In this document: in pieces, positions 57,755 to 64,000 of the stretch
Layout of the letters: every line of letters begins with the position of its first letter
Numbering within the stretch: the stretch's first letter is position 1
Assembly: GCA_963719165.1 (NCBI GenBank)
Contig: CAVRAV010000001.1
Span: forward strand, 1,612,001-1,676,000
Direction: 5' to 3'
From: JAOUEA01 sp963719165
GTDB lineage: Bacteria > Actinomycetota > UBA4738 > HRBIN12
Length of the DNA: 64,000 nucleotides
Position numbers and translations under genes: made by a program
The notes under the pieces: model-generated
The model's database searches: none
What the model was told of the DNA's origin: nothing
What the model saw: only the letters and a program-made list of their open reading frames with translations

Positions 57755-58282
57755 ATGAAGGCTTTGGTGATCTACGAGTCGATGTACGGCAACACGGCCG
57801 CGATCGCAGAGGCGATCGGTGGGGGGTTGCGAGCGGGGGGCGTGGAGACGGCCGTGATGACGGTCGATGGAGCGGACCCGGCCATGACGTCCGAGGTGGA
57901 TCTCCTGGTGATCGGGGGGCCTACCCATGTCCACGGCATGACGCGAACGTCCACCAGGGAGCAAGCGCGCAAGGACGAGCAGAACGCCTACGACGACCCC
58001 ACCACGGGCCCGGGGCTGCGTGCGTGGATGGACGAGCTCCCCATGGGCGGCGGCCGATGGGGTGCCGCGTTCGACACGCGGATGCAAGGGCCGAAAGCCT
58101 TCACGGGGTCGGCGGCCAGGGGCATCGGCCGACGGCTCGCCGGGCGAGGGTTCGCGCGAGCTGCCGCGCCGGCGAGCTTCCTGGTCACCAAGCAGAACAC
58201 GCTCGTGCCGGGCGAGCCCGAGAAGGCCCGCGCATGGGGCAGCGAGATCGCCCAGACCCTGGCCGTGACCTCGAACACCTAG
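57755..58282 (+). CDS. Flavodoxin-like protein
   Basis: 175 residues. The FMN phosphate loop is VIYESMYGNTAAIAEAIG, and VDLLVIGGPTHVHGM is the usual 50s-loop region. The C-terminal part after RTSTREQARKDEQ is longer than in classic flavodoxins. Electron transfer is likely; partner not evident. GGAGG lies eight bases before ATG 57755. Confidence 0.88.
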   Translation: MKALVIYESMYGNTAAIAEAIGGGLRAGGVETAVMTVDGADPAMTSEVDLLVIGGPTHVHGMTRTSTREQARKDEQNAYDDPTTGPGLRAWMDELPMGGGRWGAAFDTRMQGPKAFTGSAARGIGRRLAGRGFARAAAPASFLVTKQNTLVPGEPEKARAWGSEIAQTLAVTSNT

Positions 58283-58463
58283 GCCCAGCTAGGGGGCGAT
58301 CGCCGCGGCGCCCCTCGCCGAGGTCCGGTTGGGCGCGCAGAGCTTGGGTCCTTGCGAATAGGCTTGGGCCGTGGCCTGTGACGAGAGCTCGTGAAGCGGG
58401 AGCGCAATCGGCGTTCGCCGGAGAGCTGACAGCCGACGAACCACCAACCGCACGGGAGGACCT

Positions 58464-59327
58464 ATGACCAACCGCAGACGATCGTTGTCCATCCTCTATC
58501 TAGGGCTCGCCGCCGCCGTGGTGGTCGGATTCGCGGCCGGCGCCGCCTCGGGGTCGGGGCAGGGGGCCGCGGGTGCGTCGGGTGGCGAACGCACATCGAT
58601 GCCCGGCTTCTCCCGCGTGGCGTTCCTCAGCCACGTGAACAACCCGGCCGTGATCCCGGGCTTTCCGGGCGACCCGAAATTCTCCTTGCGGACCGCGTTC
58701 ACGGTTGCGAAGGACGGCTTCTATCTCCAGGACGTGCATGAGGGCGAGCACACCGGCACGCACTACTCGGCGCCGTGCCATTTCCACGTCGAGGCGCGCT
58801 GCGCCGATCACCTCGCCGCCGGCGACTTCGTGCTGCCGGCGGTGGTGATCGACGTCCGATCCGAGGTCGCCGCCGACGTCGACTTCGAGTTGAGCGTCCG
58901 CGACCTCAAGGATTGGGAGACCGCCCACGGACAGATCCCCGCGGGCGCCGCGGTCCTGCTGTGGACCGGCTGCGATCGCTACTGGGGACCCGCGTTCTCC
59001 CCCCAGGCGAAGACCTACTACAACTGCGGCTCGGCGCACGGGCGCTTCCGCCAGCCCGGATTCTCGAAGTGGGCGGTGCGGTGGCTCATCAAGACGGGGG
59101 TGCTGGCGAGACGCGGGGCCCTCGGCTCGGACACGTTCGGGCCAGACCCCGGCTCCGACCCGCTCTACCTCGAAACCTCGTTCACGCTCCGGCGCCATCG
59201 CCTCACGCTTGAGAACCTCACGAACCTCAAGGCGATGCCCACGACCGGTGGCTGGCTCGTGGTGGGAGGTCCGAGGAACCGGCGAGGCAGCGGCGCGCCG
59301 AGCACCGTGTTCGGCTTCGTGCCCTAG
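58464..59327 (+). CDS. Exported cyclase-family (kynurenine-formamidase-like) protein
   Basis: 287 residues. An N-terminal signal or anchor helix (about 8-28) precedes a cyclase-family domain with EHTGTHYSAPCHF (about residues 93-105), where the canonical HxGTHxDxPxHF has Ser in place of the metal-binding Asp. Later segments WTGCDRYWGPAFSPQAK and KTYYNCGS are common in the family. The Asp change suggests altered metal use or loss of activity. The family hydrolyses formyl-kynurenine or related amides; here the enzyme would work outside the membrane. Confidence 0.75.
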   Translation: MTNRRRSLSILYLGLAAAVVVGFAAGAASGSGQGAAGASGGERTSMPGFSRVAFLSHVNNPAVIPGFPGDPKFSLRTAFTVAKDGFYLQDVHEGEHTGTHYSAPCHFHVEARCADHLAAGDFVLPAVVIDVRSEVAADVDFELSVRDLKDWETAHGQIPAGAAVLLWTGCDRYWGPAFSPQAKTYYNCGSAHGRFRQPGFSKWAVRWLIKTGVLARRGALGSDTFGPDPGSDPLYLETSFTLRRHRLTLENLTNLKAMPTTGGWLVVGGPRNRRGSGAPSTVFGFVP

Positions 59328-59392
59328 CCGATGCTGGGGCCCGGTCCGGTCCGAGGGACGATCGCAGCCGACGGCTCGCGCTCAGGCGCCTG

Positions 59393-59944
59393 ATGGTCGA
59401 GTGGGATGGCACCATCGTGCTGAGCACCGAGCGGCTCCTGCTGCGCACGTTCCTGCTCGACGACCTCCCGTTCTACGCGGCGCTCAACGCCGATCCCGAG
59501 GTGGTGCGCTACCTCGGGGGCGAGCCCCTCACCCGAGAACACTCCGACGACATCGCGGCCTGGGCGAACGAGGTGCACGCGGAGGAGGGCATCGGGTTGA
59601 TCGCCGTGGCGCGTCGGGAGGACGGCGCGTTCCTCGGGATGTGCGGGCTGCATCACCAGGAGTCGTTCCCCGACGAGGTCGAGGTGGCGTGGCGCCTCGC
59701 GCGCAAGCACTGGGGCAACGGCTACGCCACGGAGGCCGCGACGGCCTGGCTCGACCACGCGTTCGAGGCCCTGCACCTGCCGAGGGTGATCTCGATCGCC
59801 GACGAGCCCAACACGCGCAGCCTCGCCGTCATGCGGCGCCTTGGAATGACCTTCGAGCGCGAAGCCACGATCGAGGACGAGGGGATCGTGTTCGAGGCGG
59901 TGGTCTACGCGATCACGGCGGAGCGGTGGCGCGCCCGGCGGTGA
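59393..59944 (+). CDS. RimJ/RimL-type GNAT acetyltransferase
   Basis: 183 residues. STERLLLRTFLLDDLPFYAAL at the start, the Acetyl-CoA loop ARKHWGNGYATEAATAWLDHAF (R..WGxGYA) and NTRSLAVMRRLGM at the end are those of the RimJ/RimL acetyltransferase family. Target unknown. It is convergent with the YczE-like gene 20 bases away. Confidence 0.88.
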   Translation: MVEWDGTIVLSTERLLLRTFLLDDLPFYAALNADPEVVRYLGGEPLTREHSDDIAAWANEVHAEEGIGLIAVARREDGAFLGMCGLHHQESFPDEVEVAWRLARKHWGNGYATEAATAWLDHAFEALHLPRVISIADEPNTRSLAVMRRLGMTFEREATIEDEGIVFEAVVYAITAERWRARR

Positions 59945-59964
59945 CGCGGCGTTCGCCCCGCCAT

Positions 59965-60636
59965 CTACCCAACGTCCAAGGGGCCGAACTCCGGCGCATG
60001 ACGCGGACCCGGCGAGGCGAGCCGCAGCTTCAGCAACATCCAGAAGGCGAGCTCCACCGACGGTCCGACCAGGAGCGCCAACGCGAGCGTGCCCAAGCCG
60101 GCTACCCCTCCGAGGAGGAGACCGGCCACGAGCACCGTGATCTCCATCGCGCCGCGCACGAGGCCGATGCGCTGACCCGTCCTCCTCGTGAGCGCCATCA
60201 TGAGGGAGTCGCGTGGCCCGGCGCCCAGCCCCGCGCCGATGTACAGGGCGGAACCGACCCCGAACAGCAGCACCCCGGCCGCCACGAGTAGCACCCGGAC
60301 GAGCAGGGCAGCCTCCGAGAGTCTGTCGACGAACGGGATCGCGACCAACACGTCGATCGAGGCTCCGATCACCAACGCGTTCGCGATGGTCCCGAAGCCG
60401 GGCGGCGTACCCGCGATCCACGCGATGGCGACGATCACGAGGCCCACGACCACGCTGGCCGTGCCCAGCGAGAGCGGCGAGTGCTCGGCGATCCCCATGT
60501 GAAACACGTCCCAGGGCGGAAGCCCCAACTGGGACTCGAGCATGCACACGATGGCGACGGCGATCAGCACCAACCCCACGAAGAGCGCGACCATGCGGGC
60601 GGGCAGTGGCCCGTTCAGCAGCGGCGCGTCCTTCAC
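59965..60636 (-). CDS. YczE/YitT-like membrane protein
   Basis: 223 residues with five to six membrane helices. Motifs LGLPPWDVFHMGIAEHSPLSLG and LYIGAGLGAGPRDSLMMALTRRTG are characteristic of the YczE family of unknown function. GTG 60636 has GGAGGTGATC eight bases upstream, which supports this start over ATG 60690. Confidence 0.85.
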   Translation of the reverse strand: MKDAPLLNGPLPARMVALFVGLVLIAVAIVCMLESQLGLPPWDVFHMGIAEHSPLSLGTASVVVGLVIVAIAWIAGTPPGFGTIANALVIGASIDVLVAIPFVDRLSEAALLVRVLLVAAGVLLFGVGSALYIGAGLGAGPRDSLMMALTRRTGQRIGLVRGAMEITVLVAGLLLGGVAGLGTLALALLVGPSVELAFWMLLKLRLASPGPRHAPEFGPLDVG

Positions 60637-60777
60637 GGTTCGATCACCTCCACAGCCTAGAGGGGCGCGGTCCCGGCCGGTGCGCGTCAAGACTGGGGCG
60701 CGGTCACGGCTGGGACCTCGTGAGACTCAAGGAATCGACCCGCCGCGGTCGACAACCCTTCGGAAAGAGAGGTGATC

Positions 60778-62739
60778 GTGAGCGCGTCCCCCCGGCGCCG
60801 TCTGCGCACGCACACGCATGTCGCCGCCGCGGCGGTGCTCCTGCTCCTGTTCACCGGCGTCCAGGGCGCGGCGGCCGGTCCGCATCGCGTCCGCCTCGTC
60901 GGCACGTACCGCGCGATGGCCGTCGACGGGATCGGCTGGGGCCGCACCGATCACTACCTGGTCGCCGGCGACGAGACGTACCTGATGCAGCGCGGGGGCG
61001 ACTTCCCTCCCTTGGCCTCGGGGTCGCGCGTGGAGGTGGACGGCACCCTCGACGGAGCGAAGCTCGAGGCCGCCTCCGTCGAGCTGGCGCCGGGCGCTCG
61101 CGTCGCGGCGGCCGCTCCGACCGCCACCCCGCGGCTGGCAACCGACACCCGGAAGGTCCTCGCGATCCTCGTGAACTGGACCACGCCCGACTCCGTGACC
61201 CCGGCCTCGGCCGTCCATCAGCTCGAGGCGGTGAACGACACGTGGTACGACGACGCGTCCTACGGCCAGGTCCGCATGACGGCCCAAGCGACGAACTGGC
61301 TGCGGATCCCGGCCCCTGCCGGGTGCGACTCGGGAGGGATCATGTCCAACGCCCTCGGGGCGGCCGGCGACGCGGGCTGGAACCTCAACGCCTACGACCA
61401 CCTGCTCGTGTACTTCCCCTACGACGCGACGTGTGGGTACGCGGGGATGGCCTACGTCGGCTGGGGCCGGCTCTGGATCAACGGGTACATGGACACGCGG
61501 GTGACCGTCCACGAGATCGGGCACAACCTCGGCCTGTACCACGCACATTCCGTGGCGTGCACGCAGTCGGGCACGGCGGTCGCCTGGTCGACCACGTGCA
61601 GCCGCAGCGAGTACGGCGACCCCGCCGACGCGATGGGCAACGGGTTCGCTGGGGTCGGACGCTTCAACGCCTCGCAAGCCGACGAACTCGGTTGGCTTCA
61701 GGGCCGGGAGAAGGATGCGAAGCCCGCCGGCGGGACCTACGAGATCGCGCCGCTCGGCAGACAGCGTGCAGGCCTCCAGGCGCTCCGATTGCCGGGGACC
61801 ACCCACGACGTGTGGATCGAGTACCGCCGGGCCACGGGGATCGACTCGTGGCTGGGGGCGGGTATCACGGGCGGCGTCCTCGTGCACGTTCCGGCAGACG
61901 TCGGCGGCTCCGACGTGTTGGACATGACGCCCGGCGACGCGAACCTCTCGAACGCCGCCCTGACACCGGGAGCGACCTGGGTGGACCCTGCCACGGACTG
62001 GGCCATCCATGTGGTCGCGGTCCGCCCGAGCCGTGCGACCGTCACCGTCGGGAAGGTGCCCGACACGACCGCACCCACCTTCACGTCCCAGCCGCATCTG
62101 TCCTTCGCATCGCCGCAGCAACTGCCCCGGACGGGGAAGCCCGTCCGGGTGCGGGTGCGTTGGGCCGCCAAGGACCCGGGAGGTTCCCACACCGGCTACG
62201 ACGTTCGCATGGCCACCGATGGTGGCGCGTTCACGACGCTATCGACGGATCGCCGGGCGGCGTCGTGGAACATCGAGGCCGCCCCCGGGCATACGTACGC
62301 GGTGCAGGTGCGGGCGGCCGACGGATGGGGGAACCGCAGCGACTGGACCGAGGCCCCGCGGATCTCGCTCGGCGTGCTCGGCGAGGGTCGCCTCGACTAC
62401 CACGGACGGTGGTCCGCCCGCCCCGACCGGCGAGCGCTCGGACACACGTACCGGGTCACGACGCGTGCCGGCGCATCGGCGACGCTGCACGTGCGCGCCT
62501 CCGCCGTGGCCGTGCTCGGGCGGATGGGTCCCGCCTACGGATCCGTCCGGGTCTTCGTCGACGGACACCGGGCGCGATCGTTCTCGCAGCGGGCCGGCGG
62601 GAACGACGACCGTCGGGTCACGTTCCGCGTGACGTTGGGCCACGGGGCGCACGGCGGCACGCACACGCTCCGGTTCGTGAACGTGGGCGCGCGAAGGCAC
62701 CCGTCGTTTTCGATCGACGGCATCGCCGTGCTGCGTTGA
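60778..62739 (+). CDS. Secreted zinc metalloprotease (gametolysin/M11-like)
   Basis: 653 residues. Signal peptide to about residue 35. The catalytic motif VTVHEIGHNLGLYHAHS (HExxHxxGxxH, first His at about 245) belongs to the metzincin superfamily. DAMGNGF after it is the Met-turn-like segment. After the catalytic domain there is a beta-sandwich (about 330-430) and an Fn3-like C-terminal part (TGYDVRMATDGG, YAVQVRAADGWGN). It should digest extracellular proteins. GTG 60778 has agagg five bases upstream. Confidence 0.87.
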   Translation: MSASPRRRLRTHTHVAAAAVLLLLFTGVQGAAAGPHRVRLVGTYRAMAVDGIGWGRTDHYLVAGDETYLMQRGGDFPPLASGSRVEVDGTLDGAKLEAASVELAPGARVAAAAPTATPRLATDTRKVLAILVNWTTPDSVTPASAVHQLEAVNDTWYDDASYGQVRMTAQATNWLRIPAPAGCDSGGIMSNALGAAGDAGWNLNAYDHLLVYFPYDATCGYAGMAYVGWGRLWINGYMDTRVTVHEIGHNLGLYHAHSVACTQSGTAVAWSTTCSRSEYGDPADAMGNGFAGVGRFNASQADELGWLQGREKDAKPAGGTYEIAPLGRQRAGLQALRLPGTTHDVWIEYRRATGIDSWLGAGITGGVLVHVPADVGGSDVLDMTPGDANLSNAALTPGATWVDPATDWAIHVVAVRPSRATVTVGKVPDTTAPTFTSQPHLSFASPQQLPRTGKPVRVRVRWAAKDPGGSHTGYDVRMATDGGAFTTLSTDRRAASWNIEAAPGHTYAVQVRAADGWGNRSDWTEAPRISLGVLGEGRLDYHGRWSARPDRRALGHTYRVTTRAGASATLHVRASAVAVLGRMGPAYGSVRVFVDGHRARSFSQRAGGNDDRRVTFRVTLGHGAHGGTHTLRFVNVGARRHPSFSIDGIAVLR

Positions 62740-62748
62740 GCGACGGCC

Positions 62749-63810
62749 TCACCGCGCGATGAGGAGCAGGCCGCAGATCCCGAGCACGTAGGCCACGAGC
62801 ACGAACCACGCATCGGGCCCCAGTCCGAGGACCTTGCGCCTGGGCCGGAAGAGCAGCCCCATCGCGAAGATCGCGGTCACGGCGAGCCCCATCCCGCCCA
62901 GCCACAGCGAATCGTTGCTCACGGAGGTCAGCACCGGCTTGCCCGCCAAGATGTCGGCGAGCAGGAACAGCGTGATCTGCACGGAGTTGCCACCGAAGAT
63001 GTCGCCCATGGCGAGCCCCACCTTGCCCAGTCGCACCGCGCGGATCCCGGTGCTGATCTCGGGGAGCGCCGTGACGGCGGCCAGGATCGTGGCGCCGAAG
63101 ATGACGCCGTTGATCCCCCACGTGGTCGCGAGCCCGTCGCCGGACTGCTCGAGCGCGACGCCTGCCGCGAGCGTCACCGCCGCGGCCGCGCCGAACCAGG
63201 TGACGGCCCGGCGCGTGGAGGCGTTCGCGAACCGGTTGGGCCGAACGCCCTTCACGGGCCCCGGTTGCGCGGCGACCAGGGTGCCCTGCAGGGTGCCCTC
63301 CACCGACTCCCAATGCTCCGAGCGTTGGATCCGCTGGAGCCCGACCATGCCGAGCAGCCACGCGACGACGATGATGAGGGACACGGGGCTCACGGGTCCG
63401 ACGGCGACGCTCGCGGGAAGCAGCGGGCCCATCAGGGCGATCGACACGACCATCACGACGAGCAGGGCCTCGAAGATCGGCTCGACGACCTTCGACATCG
63501 TCGACAGCGGCGTCTCGCTGCGCGACACCGCATCGATCAACACGAGGACCAACGTCTGCATCCCGATGCCGCCGAGGAGGTTCCCGGCGGCAAGACCGAG
63601 GTTCCCGTGTACGGCGGCCGATGCCGTGACGGCGAGCTCCGGCAAGGTCCCGACGAACCCGAGCAGGATCATTCCCCCGAGTGCCTCACCGAGACCGAAA
63701 CGGTCGTCGATGACATCGGTGGCGTCGGAGAGCACCACTCCGGCGATCCAGGTGGCCGCCGCCGCCAGGACGAATACGCCGATCAGCGCGCCGGTGCTCC
63801 AGGAACCCAC
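62749..63810 (-). CDS. Calcium/cation antiporter of the CaCA superfamily
   Basis: 353 residues, about 10-11 membrane helices in two inverted halves, each with the alpha-repeat pattern: GEALGGMILLGFVGTLPELAVTASA and GVIFGATILAAVTALPEISTGI. It exchanges a cation, probably calcium, for protons or sodium. Little else is linked. The start is preceded by a gap shared with the divergent partial gene. Confidence 0.88.
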   Translation of the reverse strand: MGSWSTGALIGVFVLAAAATWIAGVVLSDATDVIDDRFGLGEALGGMILLGFVGTLPELAVTASAAVHGNLGLAAGNLLGGIGMQTLVLVLIDAVSRSETPLSTMSKVVEPIFEALLVVMVVSIALMGPLLPASVAVGPVSPVSLIIVVAWLLGMVGLQRIQRSEHWESVEGTLQGTLVAAQPGPVKGVRPNRFANASTRRAVTWFGAAAAVTLAAGVALEQSGDGLATTWGINGVIFGATILAAVTALPEISTGIRAVRLGKVGLAMGDIFGGNSVQITLFLLADILAGKPVLTSVSNDSLWLGGMGLAVTAIFAMGLLFRPRRKVLGLGPDAWFVLVAYVLGICGLLLIAR

Positions 63811-63846
63811 CCGCGCAAACTATCCCAAGCTCGGGGGGCCGCCGAG

Positions 63847-63852
63847 TAGCAT
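63847..63852 (+). promoter_or_regulatory. -10 element TAGCAT of a leaderless transcript
   Basis: Eight bases before ATG 63861; no ribosome binding site is present. Confidence 0.5.
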
Positions 63853-63860
63853 CTGGCGCC

Positions 63861-64000
63861 ATGACGCTCCCCCTCCGCCGCGCCCTTGCGATGGCCCTGA
63901 CCGGCGGGGCGCTGCTCGCCCCGCGGGCCTCCGCCGCCGTGGTGTGGGGGCCCGATCACCCGGTGGGGCCCCCCTCCGTCTGGAACCCGGGAGCATCGCT
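63861..64000 (+). CDS. Secreted protein, N-terminal part only (runs off the window)
   Basis: About 46 residues are visible: a signal peptide (MTLPLRRALAMALTGGALL, cut near ASA) followed by AVVWGPDHPVGPPSVWNPG. Not enough sequence for a family call. It is divergent from the cation antiporter. Confidence 0.65.
   Translation, partial: MTLPLRRALAMALTGGALLAPRASAAVVWGPDHPVGPPSVWNPGAS

Noticed and set aside
60213..62762. An 849-codon open frame on the plus strand over the metalloprotease
   Set aside because: It is an out-of-frame shadow; the real metalloprotease is in the other frame with HExxH motif and signal peptide.
1..64000. tRNA, rRNA, CRISPR arrays, insertion sequences, prophage genes
   Set aside because: None of the characteristic sequences, repeats or genes was seen.

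Overview
The window comes from a high-GC (about 70 percent) actinobacterium, most likely an uncultured soil or sediment lineage. The support is indirect. There are actinobacterial-style families: a luciferase-like F420-type oxidoreductase, a SARP/BTAD regulator, small DUF1059-, DUF4232- and DUF5709-like proteins, and alpha/beta-hydrolase–adenylyl cyclase fusions. Many genes also carry a TANNNT element 6-9 bases in front of the start codon with no ribosome binding site, the signature of leaderless transcripts. I see no tRNA, rRNA, CRISPR array, insertion sequence or phage gene, so this is chromosomal and mostly ordinary.

Layout. 1-1 kb: a SLATT two-helix membrane protein translationally coupled to a patatin phospholipase, with a perfect palindrome just upstream. 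1.1-3.5 kb: response regulator and a FIST sensor–adenylyl cyclase operon. 3.5-6.2 kb: peptidoglycan carboxypeptidases (M15 plus PBP4 type). 6.2-15 kb: Nudix, F420-type oxidoreductase, secreted HNH lipoprotein, GNAT, a USP-cNMP fusion protein facing a hydrolase-cyclase, PLD, cyanophycinase-like peptidase. 15-24 kb: heme peroxidase, NlpC/P60 protein, fibronectin III protein, a multi-hairpin noncoding region, DoxX, metallothionein, esterase, cyclopropane synthase. 24-33 kb: isochorismatase, a truncated cNMP-binding gene, an ECF sigma factor overlapping a membrane-anchored beta-propeller, secreted unknowns, and a second hydrolase-cyclase whose hydrolase domain has lost its catalytic residues. 33-45 kb: SARP regulator, secreted proteins, MFS exporter, PLP decarboxylase, large beta-helix protein, and an overlapping three-gene operon (small membrane protein, ApbE, ferric-reductase-like heme protein). 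45-50.4 kb: ABC-2 exporter and a berberine-bridge-type oxidase. 50.5-64 kb: RecQ helicase fused to a phosphoribosyltransferase-like domain, AAA ATPase, TPR-LuxR regulator with a flavin monooxygenase, flavodoxin, exported cyclase-family enzyme, secreted metalloprotease, CaCA exchanger.

Themes. Cyclic-nucleotide signalling is dense: three class III cyclases and two cNMP-binding proteins lie within 31 kb. Secreted proteins of unknown function are abundant. Five genes (patatin, PBP4, beta-propeller/BNR, HhH-GPD, ABC permease) carry six single-base frameshifts that restore perfectly when one base is added or removed. Three of these are a GGGC where GGC fits, which looks more like homopolymer error in a long-read assembly than real gene decay.
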